A stretch of DNA of 64,000 nt from a virus: the IMG/VR virus record IMGVR_UViG_3300021511_000003, positions 1 through 64,000 of that record; one strand, given 5' to 3'. The notes beneath the pieces are model-generated. The model was not told where the DNA came from. It did no database searches and saw only the letters and a list, made by a program, of their open reading frames with translations. Shown here in pieces: positions 7,571 to 16,695 of this stretch (position 1 is its first letter; each line of letters opens with the position of its first letter). Made by a program: the position numbers and the translations under genes.

Positions 7571-8065
7571 ATGAAAAAAGTCAAAGATAATGAGGCGGTT
7601 GGAGGGTTTGCTATCGACTCGTTTCCACGAAAAAAGAAACAGAAAGATAATAGAGTTGTATACCCAGAAATTAAATCTGAACCGATATTTAAAAGAGCTA
7701 TGATTGATCTTGATGGTACTATTCATAGATATTCTCAGGGTTATAAAAATGGTGAAATCTATGATGATGCGTTTGATGGAGCTAAAGAGGTCATAGAATG
7801 GTTAAAACAAAATGGGTACGAGATAGTCATATTCACTACTCGAGCATCAAAACAAAATGCTAAAGAATTTGGTGGTAATGATCAAGAACAAATTAAAAAT
7901 GTGGGTAAATGGTTAACTGATAAAGGTATTTATTTTGATAAAATTACTGCTGAAAAACTTGCAGCGGATTTTTATATCGACGACAAAGCCATCAGTATTT
8001 CGAATGGTAATTGGAAAGCAGTTTTAAATGTAATAAAAAAACGTATAAAGTACAAAGTTGTATAA
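7571..8065 (+). CDS. HAD-superfamily phosphatase-like protein
   Basis: The product is 164 residues. MIDLDGTIHRY at about residue 45 is HAD motif I (DxDGT), IVIFTTRASK is motif II (TTR), and ADFYIDDKAIS is the motif III/IV acidic region. This small cap-less subfamily is common in large phages and is usually annotated as a hydrolase or nucleotidase of unknown substrate. The first 40 residues are basic and lie outside the domain. It is the first gene of the rightward operon that continues with the tail tube. Confidence 0.8.
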   Translation: MKKVKDNEAVGGFAIDSFPRKKKQKDNRVVYPEIKSEPIFKRAMIDLDGTIHRYSQGYKNGEIYDDAFDGAKEVIEWLKQNGYEIVIFTTRASKQNAKEFGGNDQEQIKNVGKWLTDKGIYFDKITAEKLAADFYIDDKAISISNGNWKAVLNVIKKRIKYKVV

Positions 8066-8084
8066 CAACTAGGAGGATACTAAA

Positions 8085-8813
8085 ATGGGTATGAAATACT
8101 CTTTTGCCGAACTCGGAAATAATATATTAACAAGAAAGTTTGGTGGAACAACAGCTGGTGTTGCTGATCCTTATGTAACTGGTTATCATTTCATATGGTT
8201 TGATAAATTACCTGGTGCATTGGAAACTTATGTTAAAGAAGGTAATTCAGGGATACAATCAAATGCAGAAATTAGAAATGTGCTTGCGGCATCTTGTTTG
8301 TCAGTTACTCCACCAGGTGGAACTCTCAATAAAATTGAGTACACTGGTCTTGGTGGTGTAAAATGGGCTGTTCCTGGAAATATTGATTATGGAAATACTG
8401 TATCAGTAAAATTCTTAGAATTTAATAAAACTCCAATTCTTGATATTATGCATTCTTGGGTTAAACTTATTCGCGATTACAGAACAGGTATTACTGATCT
8501 TGATGATGGTGATAATGGTGAAGGATATACCAAGAAAACATATGCTGGATTGATGTATTACTGGACAACAGCACCGGATGCAAAAACAATAGAATACTAT
8601 GCAGCATATGATGGTGTTTTTCCAGCAAAAGATCCACAAGACTTATTTACAAGTGATGTTGAAACAGTTGGTAGATTAGATTTAGAAATGGAATTCAATG
8701 TTGATTATGCATGGCATGAACCTTGGGTACTTAATAAATGTCAAACACTATCTGCACCATTTACTAAATCAGCTGATAATATTAAAAAATATGGACCAAC
8801 ACAGGCTGCTTAA
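8085..8813 (+). CDS. Tail tube protein (T4 gp19-like)
   Basis: The product is 242 residues. Its layout suits a myophage tube subunit: beta-rich, with VSVKFLEFNKTPILDIMHSW in the middle and RLDLEMEFNVDYAWHEP near the end. An AGGAGG ribosome binding site precedes the ATG. It is followed by baseplate genes, and the sheath gene lies 3.7 kb upstream, separated by the inserted leftward cassette. The assignment rests on size, fold pattern and position rather than an invariant motif. Confidence 0.75.
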   Translation: MGMKYSFAELGNNILTRKFGGTTAGVADPYVTGYHFIWFDKLPGALETYVKEGNSGIQSNAEIRNVLAASCLSVTPPGGTLNKIEYTGLGGVKWAVPGNIDYGNTVSVKFLEFNKTPILDIMHSWVKLIRDYRTGITDLDDGDNGEGYTKKTYAGLMYYWTTAPDAKTIEYYAAYDGVFPAKDPQDLFTSDVETVGRLDLEMEFNVDYAWHEPWVLNKCQTLSAPFTKSADNIKKYGPTQAA

Positions 8814-8825
8814 TGAGGCAAATAT

Positions 8826-9308
8826 ATGTTACCAAAATCTTATCTTAGAGTTATTGCTGCCTATATGGTTTACGAATCTGCACTTTCAAAGATTGCTAAA
8901 ATTCAGGCGTTTCGTTTTATTGAACTCGAAGCGTCTGATATACAACTAAAAGTATTTATTAATGAAGGGAAGATTCGTCAAGTATATGAAGGTGAGATGA
9001 TTCAGGATGCAGTTTTTATTCCTGCATTGATAATTGGAGCAGCTCTTGGGGCAGCAAAAATGGCATATTCTCAATTTTTATCAAAAGCTGCAATAAAATG
9101 TAAAGGGAAAGAACATTCAGAAAAACAAAAATGTATGCGGGATTATAGAATAAAAGCTAATTATATAAAAGTTGCAGCATTGAAAAGGGAAATAAGTAAA
9201 TGTAATCAAACAAACAATGTCAAAAAATGTCGAGATTTATTTCTCAAGCACATAAAGAAGATTGAAAGTCAAATTCAAAAAGATAAGATCAAAAATATTA
9301 GGAGGTAG
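8826..9308 (+). CDS. Cys-module helical protein of the baseplate region
   Basis: The product is 160 residues. A hydrophobic glycine/alanine-rich segment at about 67-85 (IPALIIGAALGAAKMAYS) is followed by a basic helical region with C-x10-C and then LKREISKC-x8-C. The last element recurs twice in the 382-residue protein starting at 11250. It starts just after the tail tube stop. It may be a helical disulfide-linked virion or membrane-active protein, but no family was recognised. Confidence 0.65.
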   Translation: MLPKSYLRVIAAYMVYESALSKIAKIQAFRFIELEASDIQLKVFINEGKIRQVYEGEMIQDAVFIPALIIGAALGAAKMAYSQFLSKAAIKCKGKEHSEKQKCMRDYRIKANYIKVAALKREISKCNQTNNVKKCRDLFLKHIKKIESQIQKDKIKNIRR

Positions 9309-9314
9309 TTACAA

Positions 9315-9794
9315 ATGGATACTAATAGAATGAGGTTAGGTCTTGTATATATTTTCGATGAAAATAAAAATATTCCATCAAAAGCCAAACTTCACTTGAT
9401 TAACTTTATCGAAAATGCTAATAAATATCAATTAAAAGTTTTAGCGATGGATGGTGAGCTTATACCAAAAGAATCAATTGATGAAAATACCAAATCTATC
9501 ATAGAGGATAGATTTGAAACAAGAAATGATATAAATGAAGTATTAAATAAAGCATCGTTAAAAGGGATTAAAGAAAGTATTTTTAAAAAGAGTAATAGGA
9601 CTTCAGCAAGACTTGAAAAATCTCTTAACTATTACAAACACAAACTTGCACAATGCCAAAAGAAATATGTTGGGAAACCAGATAAAATTAAGTTATGTCA
9701 AATAAAAATGAAAGAAGCTGTCAAAGAGTTTCAAGCTGCACTACAACATGTTAAACAAAATATAGCAGCTCAAAAAAATAACAAAACTAAATAA
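9315..9794 (+). CDS. Helical hypothetical protein with a Cys pair
   Basis: The product is 159 residues, mostly charged and helical. Near the C-terminus it has YKHKLAQC-x13-C, which loosely resembles the cysteine helix of the preceding gene. The ribosome binding site is AGGAGG within the end of that gene. It lies between the tail tube and the gp26/gp51-like chaperone. No family was recognised. Confidence 0.6.
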   Translation: MDTNRMRLGLVYIFDENKNIPSKAKLHLINFIENANKYQLKVLAMDGELIPKESIDENTKSIIEDRFETRNDINEVLNKASLKGIKESIFKKSNRTSARLEKSLNYYKHKLAQCQKKYVGKPDKIKLCQIKMKEAVKEFQAALQHVKQNIAAQKNNKTK

Positions 9795-9834
9795 AGAAAA
9801 AACTAATTCGATACGAAAGAAAGGAGATAAACAA

Positions 9835-10626
9835 ATGACATTCAAAGGATTTGCAGTACAGTATCCGGAATATGAAGTATTAACGCCACAAACCAAACAA
9901 TCATATACTTTAAGATCTCTTAGTGTTCAAGAGGAAGAGAGATTAAAAGGTAGTATGATTACACCAACTAAAATTGCGGAACATCTGAATAGTTGTATTT
10001 TTGATTCTTTAGTTAACAAACCAGAAGATGTTACAGATCTAGATTCATTTTTAAGGACTACAACATTAAAAGATAGAGACGCTTTATTATATGGTCTTTA
10101 TCACATAACATATGAAGAAATTAGAAACTATCAGGTCAAATGCACATCATGTGCTACTGAATATGCTGTAACAATTGCAGCATCTAGTACATTCAATTTT
10201 AATACTTATCAAGGTACAAATGTTTTAACTGATAAACATAAATTTGAGTTACCTGTTTCAAAGGGTGTTTTTGTTACAGTTAAACAACCAACATTATTTG
10301 ATGAAATTACTGCAATAAAACAACTGGGGAACAGACCTGGAAGTACAATTGAATTAATTACCGAAATTCTTATCATTGATAAATTCGAACAGGATGTTAA
10401 GGAAAGTAAAAAACAAATTCTTTATAATGATAGAATCGATATTCTTGATGCTTATCTTTCGCTTCCTGCTAAAGATAAAAGAGAAATTTATAAAGTATAT
10501 AATGAATCTTTCGGAAAATATGGTGTTGATCTTAAAATGCAAAGTAATTGTACAAGTTGTGGTAATCAAGATAATTATGATATTGATTTAGTGGAAAGCT
10601 TTTTTCGCTCATTGTTCTCAGCATAA
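9835..10626 (+). CDS. T4 gp26/gp51-like baseplate hub assembly protein
   Basis: The product is 263 residues. The N-terminal part (LTPQTKQSYTLRSLSVQEEERLKGS, quoted in parts: SYTLRSLSVQEEE) and the middle region DALLYGLYHITYEEI follow the T4_baseplate family pattern. Two CxxC pairs (CTSC at about 103 and CTSC at about 240) suggest bound zinc. It precedes the gp25 gene, as expected for a hub or chaperone gene. Near its end a T run followed by C (10600-10606) leads into a second reading frame that lacks a start codon, suggesting a +1 frameshift product. Confidence 0.75.
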   Translation: MTFKGFAVQYPEYEVLTPQTKQSYTLRSLSVQEEERLKGSMITPTKIAEHLNSCIFDSLVNKPEDVTDLDSFLRTTTLKDRDALLYGLYHITYEEIRNYQVKCTSCATEYAVTIAASSTFNFNTYQGTNVLTDKHKFELPVSKGVFVTVKQPTLFDEITAIKQLGNRPGSTIELITEILIIDKFEQDVKESKKQILYNDRIDILDAYLSLPAKDKREIYKVYNESFGKYGVDLKMQSNCTSCGNQDNYDIDLVESFFRSLFSA

Positions 10627-10813
10627 TCAAATAGGTGAATTTAAAGATAACTTGTCTGAGAACATATTTTCGTGTATGGAATTAAGCAAACAATCATATA
10701 ATGATGTTATACTTATGCCCGTCAAAAGATTTACAGACTATCTCAAATGGAAAAGCAGTTTAGAGGAAGAAAAACAAAAGAGATACGAAGAGGAAACAAA
10801 AAAATATGGCTAA
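10607..10813 (+). CDS. C-terminal extension in the +1 frame of the chaperone gene
   Basis: This frame opens after a TAG at 10589 and runs to a TAA at 10811-10813, which overlaps the gp25 start. It has no good start codon or ribosome binding site near its beginning. The sequence contains LSKQSYNDVILMPVKRFTDY and a charged coiled end (SSLEEEKQKRYEEETKKYG). Slippage of tRNA-Phe from TTT to TTC at 10603-10606 would join it to the upstream protein, giving about 326 residues. This resembles the frameshifted tail assembly chaperones of other phages. An internal ATG at 10675 is an alternative start. Confidence 0.55.
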   Translation, partial: AHCSQHNQIGEFKDNLSENIFSCMELSKQSYNDVILMPVKRFTDYLKWKSSLEEEKQKRYEEETKKYG

Positions 10814-11249
10814 TTTATTAGATAGATTTAATGAAACAGTTGCTGGTTCAAATTCTAAATTAGCTGATTATATTTCAAAGATTTCTGTAAGAAGTGATTT
10901 TAAAAGAATTACAGATATTAAAGTTTTAATTAATTCTTGGAACAATATTTTGATAACTCCAAGAAGAACTTATATGTATGACCCTGAATATGGTAGCGAA
11001 TTATATAAAATGATTTTTGAACCTGCTGATGAATCAACAGTTAATAAAGTTATTGAAGAAGTAACATCTAATTTATTGAGATATGATGATCGAGCAACTA
11101 TTGAAGATGTGAATGTTACGTTTTTTCCTAATAGAAAAGGGTTTTCTGTTGCAGTTGATATAAATTATGAGGGGGAGACCGGTCAATTAGAAGTTATAGT
11201 TGATGAGGATGTTTACTTTAAATTTTTTGAATCTACTGAGGCGAATTAA
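10806..11249 (+). CDS. Baseplate wedge protein, gp25/GPW family
   Basis: The product is 147 residues, close to T4 gp25 (132). The family signature is clear: INSWNNILITPRRTYMYDPE, then GSELYKMIFEP, and the C-terminal strand pattern ATIEDVNVTF. It forms part of the baseplate wedge and contacts the sheath initiator. The ATG overlaps the end of the frameshift extension of the preceding gene. Confidence 0.92.
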   Translation: MANLLDRFNETVAGSNSKLADYISKISVRSDFKRITDIKVLINSWNNILITPRRTYMYDPEYGSELYKMIFEPADESTVNKVIEEVTSNLLRYDDRATIEDVNVTFFPNRKGFSVAVDINYEGETGQLEVIVDEDVYFKFFESTEAN

Positions 11250-12398
11250 ATGCTTACTCAATATAATAGACATATTTTAAAAGAGGCTGGACAAAAATAT
11301 TTATTCGATATTGCTATAGATAGTCAAGTCTTAAAGAAAAAATTAACATTTATAGAACATGTTGAATTGTGTAATTCAATTTATTCTCTAACATATGAGG
11401 AAATTATTGGCTTAACAATTACAGAAGATATAAAAGAATTTGAAAGTAAATTTAAAAAGTTTTTAAAATATAGTCTTGCCACAATTGCAAGCGCAATCAC
11501 ACTTGGTCCTCTAGCTCCACCGATTGCAATGTTTATTTTATATTTATTTAGAAAGATGACTGATACATGTTCAAGAAGATGCATTAGAATGATGCCAACA
11601 TCAATTAAAAGAAAAATATGTCGTTATGAGTGTCAAGTTAATGCATGTCGTCAAATTGTAAATAAATTGAGATCTGAAATATCAAGATGTAGTACATTTT
11701 CTAATAGTGACAAGTGTGAAAAAAAATTAAAAAAAGAATTTATTAAATGGTCAAAAAGACTTCAACAACAAATAATTAAATTACAACAGGCCAAATTAGG
11801 TGTTGAAGAAAAAAAGAGAAAATTAAAATCAAAAGAACTTTCAAAAAAGATAAGAACAATTACTAATAATTATAATTTACCAAAGAGCCAATTAATGAAA
11901 ATAGTTGTTGAAAGTAAAAGGTTAAGACAGTCAATTCCATTTAGAAATCATTTAAAAATGTATCAAAGAGTTACAGCTTTAAAAGAAAATGAATATACAA
12001 TTAACCCTCCAAAAATTGATCCTGCAAAAGAAAAATATGCAAGACAAGCTCTTTACCTTGGTTTGTGGATTATACCAATACCATTTTTTAATGATGTTGT
12101 TAATTATATAATAAAAAAATATAATTTTGCATGTGTTGGAAAATGTTTAGGGCAGAAAAAATATTCTAAAATATTATGTATTCACCAATGTTCTTATCTT
12201 TCTGCACAATATGGTGTGCAGTTGTTAAAAAAACAGCTTTCTAAATGTAATAAATCTAACAATCCAGTTAAGTGTAAGAAAAAAATTTATAGTCTTCTTG
12301 AAGATTGGAAACAAAGAGAGATTGAAGCAAAAATTAAATTTCAATCATCACTAAGAAATGAAATGAGGAAAGCTAAAGAAAGAGAAGGAAAACAATAA
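11250..12398 (+). CDS. Baseplate-region protein with duplicated twin CX3C modules
   Basis: The product is 382 residues. It contains two similar modules. The first has a hydrophobic stretch (about 75-100), then C107xxxC111-x12-C124xxxC128 and C147-x8-C156. The second has a hydrophobic stretch (about 268-290), then C295xxxC299-x10-C310xxxC314 and C333-x8-C342. The LxxEIS-RC and LKKQLSKC helices are alike and recur in the gene at 8826. Twin CX3C helices recall small TIM-type disulfide hairpins in form only. It lies between gp25 and gp53-like genes. A membrane-interacting virion role is possible. Confidence 0.7.
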   Translation: MLTQYNRHILKEAGQKYLFDIAIDSQVLKKKLTFIEHVELCNSIYSLTYEEIIGLTITEDIKEFESKFKKFLKYSLATIASAITLGPLAPPIAMFILYLFRKMTDTCSRRCIRMMPTSIKRKICRYECQVNACRQIVNKLRSEISRCSTFSNSDKCEKKLKKEFIKWSKRLQQQIIKLQQAKLGVEEKKRKLKSKELSKKIRTITNNYNLPKSQLMKIVVESKRLRQSIPFRNHLKMYQRVTALKENEYTINPPKIDPAKEKYARQALYLGLWIIPIPFFNDVVNYIIKKYNFACVGKCLGQKKYSKILCIHQCSYLSAQYGVQLLKKQLSKCNKSNNPVKCKKKIYSLLEDWKQREIEAKIKFQSSLRNEMRKAKEREGKQ

Positions 12399-13075
12399 TG
12401 TCGGATATTCAAAACTACGAAAGAATATACCAGTATGTGCATGAATATCAAAATTTGTTATATAAATATTATAGCAAACATGTCGTTAGATATTTAGTAA
12501 CATATTACAATTTAAATATTGATAACACTATATGGGAAGATGAAGATGTGTTTGGTGGTGCTTATGAACAAACCGGTAATCTTACAGGTATAAGAAGAAA
12601 TAAAATTTTATTACTGCCTGTATATTTTCCGGAAGAAATAAATACAGCATTTGATGGTGAGGATGTTGGTTATAACAAAACTACAGAAACAACTATTGTA
12701 ATACCAAGCACATATGGATTTAAACCATACCCACATGATATTATTAAACTAGAACAGGAATTTTTAAGAACCAATGATGATACATATCCATTATATCAAG
12801 TAACTGGTGTTGAAGTTCATCCCAATACAGATAAAAGATATTGGAAACTAAAATGTCAAGTATTTCAAAGTGAATCATTAAATGTAGTAGATGAACAAGT
12901 TGAAAATATATATTCTTTTGTTGAATATGATAAACAAATTCATACTCTTGATAATAGTCGATTCATTTCAAGAATGTTATATAAAGATTCATTGTTAAAA
13001 CCAGTTTTAAAAGATGTATTATTTGATAATAGAGTTGGTTTTTATTTTACACCAAGAACACCACCTGGATGTTAA
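12398..13075 (+). CDS. Baseplate wedge protein, gp53-like
   Basis: The product is 225 residues and lies between gp25 and gp6-like genes, the usual place for gp53 in T4-type maps. The region YPHDIIKLEQEFLRTNDDTY and the later strand region YWKLKCQVFQSES fit this family, which links the wedge to the hub. The ATG overlaps the stop of the previous gene (TAATG). The call rests mainly on size, pattern and gene order. Confidence 0.65.
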   Translation: MSDIQNYERIYQYVHEYQNLLYKYYSKHVVRYLVTYYNLNIDNTIWEDEDVFGGAYEQTGNLTGIRRNKILLLPVYFPEEINTAFDGEDVGYNKTTETTIVIPSTYGFKPYPHDIIKLEQEFLRTNDDTYPLYQVTGVEVHPNTDKRYWKLKCQVFQSESLNVVDEQVENIYSFVEYDKQIHTLDNSRFISRMLYKDSLLKPVLKDVLFDNRVGFYFTPRTPPGC

Positions 13076-13086
13076 GGAGATAACGA

Positions 13087-15573
13087 ATGGCTGATACATT
13101 ATTATCAGAACAAATATATTTATCTAGAGATTCGTTCCGTGAATTGATTTCTGCTGAGGCGAAAAAATATTTAGAACTAGAAAATGTGGATTTAACGAAA
13201 TCGTCATTTCTCAGTTTCCTCATTGATACAATTTCTACAGTATCTGGTAATCTTTTGTTTTATCAATTATCATCATACCGTGAATTTTTTCTCACAAAGG
13301 CTCAATTACCCGAATCAATTCTAAATCTTTCTTCATTTCTTGGATATAATACAGTTGAAGCAACACCAGCTACTGTTAATGTTTTAATGACATTCCCGTT
13401 TGGTTTTGAAGATCCAATAAGTCAATTTGTTATATCAGAAGGGTTTGTATTTACTGCTGATAATGATGTTGATTTTGTAACATACTATTCAACAACAGTG
13501 GAAGTAATAAATAATGCAAATGTAAATGTTCAAATTACTGAAGGTAATAAACGGTATAATTTACCAGTTGAAATAACAACTGATTCATTTAGTTTTGTTT
13601 TACCATTAAAACAAATCAAAACATCTGAACAGGAATTTCAAATTGATTCTGATACAAGAGAGTATCAATTTGTTTCGTTGAATGTTCCTATTACAGGTGA
13701 AGTTGCCGACTTACAAATTGAAATACAAGATCCTGGAAGTTCTGGTACAACAATATGGGATGAATTTACAAGTTTGTTTCTTATGTCGTCTTCTGATAAG
13801 GGTTATATATCAAGGAGAACAGATTATGGAAGAGTTGTGACATTTGGTAATGGTTTAATTGGTGTTCAACCAACTCCTGGTTCTTCTGTTTTTATGAATA
13901 TATTAACAACATTAGGAGCTGACGGAAATGTAATTGCTGGATCAATAAGAGAAGGTGAAAGAATTTATTTAACAACTTTAGGTGGTACAACACAAATTGT
14001 TGATTACGAAGTTATTAACAATTCTTCAGCGTTTGGTGGTAAAGATGAGGAGTCACTTGAAGAAATAAGACGAAATTCAATTGAGTCGATTAGGTCATTA
14101 GAGCGTCTTGTTTCATCTGATGATTATAAAAGTATCAATATAGTTGTTCCTGATATTCCATTTGCTCAAAATGCATTACCTGTTTTAAAGAGATCTGATT
14201 TACAAGTTAATGAAATTGAATTGTTTACTGCTTTACTCTTTGGTTCTAACGAAGTAGGTGAATTTTCAAATCTTGTACCAACACGAAATGCAGTTTTTAC
14301 AGTTCCAATAACAACATCGAGATTGTATAGAAATGATATAATAACGATTGGAAGTTCAGAATATTATAATATTTTTGAAATAGAAATTGATACACAAAAT
14401 ACTGTTGGTATTTATGAGTATATTATTTTAGCAATCGAAGTGATACCAGCATTAGAAACAAGTTATACATCTACATATAACATATATGCAGATCTTTTAG
14501 AAATCGAAAGAAACGGAACAGAGGGTATATTTAAGTTACATTATAAATCACTTGAAGTCGACCCAGACTTAACAACATGTGAAATGGTAATACAATCAAG
14601 TGGTTCAACGAAGACAATGATTAATGATGCAACCAATGGCTATTTTATTTATACATTTGATCCTTACACAGGTATACCAATTGGTGAGCAAACATATGAA
14701 TTTACAATTAGTGACCCATATGGTTCTGAGGTTGCTTTATATTCGAACAAGGTTACATTTAGAGCAGACTTGAGCTCATTTATGAGATCAAATGTTCAAT
14801 TTGATTCAACAAATGTTATTATTTATGATGTGCCGGTAATTGAAAAAGAATACTATGATTCAATTGATCAAAAGGGATTTGAACTTCAAGTATTACAAAC
14901 ATTGATTAGCAGTGCTGATTTATCAAATGCAAGAATGTTAACTGATTTTTCAAATGTTAAATTTACAAATACACACGGTATTCTTAATACTATGCTTCTC
15001 AATCAACCTACGATTACTTCAGTTATTGATATAGTAGAAACCATTCCTGTCACACCTGCGATAGGTGATAGATATATATTTTCACCAACATCTAGAAATG
15101 ATGAATATCAAGATAATATCATGAGATGTACTAGTCTTGGTCCTGTTGAATTTGTATATGAAAAACCTGTTGCTGATTCTATTGTGTATATTACAAATAT
15201 TGGTGAGAATTATATTCATTCAGAATCAGGATGGATTCCATTACCAATTTATAACGTACCAGTTGAAGTTGAAATAGAAGTATTTAGAGATAACACATTC
15301 ACCGGGAATTTATCATCTCTTCAAGATACTGTTAGAACAACTATCATTGAAGCTTTTGAGGATAGATTTGGTACTGCTGCAGAGATATATAGATCAGAAA
15401 TTATTGATACTGTTCAAGAAATTGCTGGTATTAGTCATTGTAGATTACGAAAACCAATAACTAGTATTTTCTTTAACTTTGATTTGAAGGACTTAACCGA
15501 GGATGAACTATTAAGATATGGACCAGAGTATGTTTATTTTACAAAAGACACTATTTCAGTTAGGGTGGTATAA
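13087..15573 (+). CDS. Baseplate wedge protein, gp6-like (baseplate J superfamily)
   Basis: The product is 828 residues, larger than T4 gp6 (660). The N-terminal half is that of gp6: FLSFLIDTISTVSGNLLFYQ, LSSFLGYNT and the later baseplate-J core VTFGNGLIGVQPTPGS, followed by GGKDEESLEEIRRN and LVSSDDYKSI. The C-terminal part (TVQEIAGISHCRLRKP) matches the end of that family. The middle (about 440-600) holds an additional beta-rich section that looks like an inserted Ig-like domain. It builds the ring of the baseplate with gp7-type partners. Confidence 0.88.
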   Translation: MADTLLSEQIYLSRDSFRELISAEAKKYLELENVDLTKSSFLSFLIDTISTVSGNLLFYQLSSYREFFLTKAQLPESILNLSSFLGYNTVEATPATVNVLMTFPFGFEDPISQFVISEGFVFTADNDVDFVTYYSTTVEVINNANVNVQITEGNKRYNLPVEITTDSFSFVLPLKQIKTSEQEFQIDSDTREYQFVSLNVPITGEVADLQIEIQDPGSSGTTIWDEFTSLFLMSSSDKGYISRRTDYGRVVTFGNGLIGVQPTPGSSVFMNILTTLGADGNVIAGSIREGERIYLTTLGGTTQIVDYEVINNSSAFGGKDEESLEEIRRNSIESIRSLERLVSSDDYKSINIVVPDIPFAQNALPVLKRSDLQVNEIELFTALLFGSNEVGEFSNLVPTRNAVFTVPITTSRLYRNDIITIGSSEYYNIFEIEIDTQNTVGIYEYIILAIEVIPALETSYTSTYNIYADLLEIERNGTEGIFKLHYKSLEVDPDLTTCEMVIQSSGSTKTMINDATNGYFIYTFDPYTGIPIGEQTYEFTISDPYGSEVALYSNKVTFRADLSSFMRSNVQFDSTNVIIYDVPVIEKEYYDSIDQKGFELQVLQTLISSADLSNARMLTDFSNVKFTNTHGILNTMLLNQPTITSVIDIVETIPVTPAIGDRYIFSPTSRNDEYQDNIMRCTSLGPVEFVYEKPVADSIVYITNIGENYIHSESGWIPLPIYNVPVEVEIEVFRDNTFTGNLSSLQDTVRTTIIEAFEDRFGTAAEIYRSEIIDTVQEIAGISHCRLRKPITSIFFNFDLKDLTEDELLRYGPEYVYFTKDTISVRVV

Positions 15574-15576
15574 TAT

Positions 15577-16695
15577 ATGGATCAATTACTTGCAAAGGCA
15601 AAAATTAATGATGCACAATTAAAAAGACATATAGTGAGAGTTGTGGCTAAAAATTTGGGTGCATTAACCGAACCTTGTTATTTTCCGCAAATTAAAAAAA
15701 ATTTTTATGAATTTTTAAAGTTAACTAATTTAACAGAACAAGATATTAGAGATTTTGCTAAGCGAAGATGGAAAGGAAGAAAGGAAGCAAAATTCGGTAC
15801 TCAAAGTAGTCATGTTGCAAATTTTTATGTTTTTCTTATGCAATATTTTTTGAATAAAAGAGATAAAACAACATATAAATACCTAATGGTTTTTTATATG
15901 ATTAGAATTTATGCTGGTTTTATGCATAAGGCTTTTAAAAAATATTGTAATGATGATGTTTTTAAATATGCATTAGATACTTTAACAAAAACACATTTAT
16001 TTTCAAGAGAAAAAACAATACCGAATGCTTTGTTTTATATTGCAGGTGAAATGGTTAGACGATGGACTAAAGGAATAAGAACAGGTGATCTTGATAATAT
16101 TTCCAAATTTATGCAGGATAGTAGAACAAGAGTAACTCAGAGTATGAAAAGTTTTGCAAATACATATTACAAAGCATCTGATGCTGGGGTAGGTATTAAA
16201 AGTGAAGAAGAACCATCAGATGATGAAAATAATTATCAAATAAAAGTTGCTGATAAAGGTATAAAACTTGCTGATACTATTACAAAAAAAATAACAGTTT
16301 ATAGATTTACAGATCGTAAAAGTCAAGAAAATGCAAGACGACTTGCAAAAATTAATTCATCGCTTGCAACCCAAATTGTTTCTAAACTTAATAATATTAA
16401 ATTAGCAGATAAGTTAAGACTTATTTTCAGATTATATATGAAGGATTTACCCGACGCTGAATCTATATGTGGAGATAAATATGAATCTTACATTAGACAA
16501 TTAATGTCTATTAAAAGAACAAAAATAAAAATTTACTTTAAACAACAAGTTAATTTATTACTTATAAATATATTAGATGATATTAACTATAAAGATAAAT
16601 ATGATGAACTTACCTCACAAACTCAATTTCTTATTAATTTATTTCTTGCCTACTATTTAACTATGGTATTAAAAAATACTGTTTGTGTTAATTAA
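15577..16695 (+). CDS. Large helical hypothetical protein, last gene of the baseplate operon
   Basis: The product is 372 residues, basic and helical, with an acidic linker near residue 210 (KSEEEPSDDENN). No catalytic motif was seen. The start lies three bases after the gp6-like stop, so it belongs to that operon. The stop overlaps the convergent gene on the other strand by a few bases, with no room for a terminator. Probably a virion or assembly protein of large myophages; no family was recognised. Confidence 0.65.
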   Translation: MDQLLAKAKINDAQLKRHIVRVVAKNLGALTEPCYFPQIKKNFYEFLKLTNLTEQDIRDFAKRRWKGRKEAKFGTQSSHVANFYVFLMQYFLNKRDKTTYKYLMVFYMIRIYAGFMHKAFKKYCNDDVFKYALDTLTKTHLFSREKTIPNALFYIAGEMVRRWTKGIRTGDLDNISKFMQDSRTRVTQSMKSFANTYYKASDAGVGIKSEEEPSDDENNYQIKVADKGIKLADTITKKITVYRFTDRKSQENARRLAKINSSLATQIVSKLNNIKLADKLRLIFRLYMKDLPDAESICGDKYESYIRQLMSIKRTKIKIYFKQQVNLLLINILDDINYKDKYDELTSQTQFLINLFLAYYLTMVLKNTVCVN

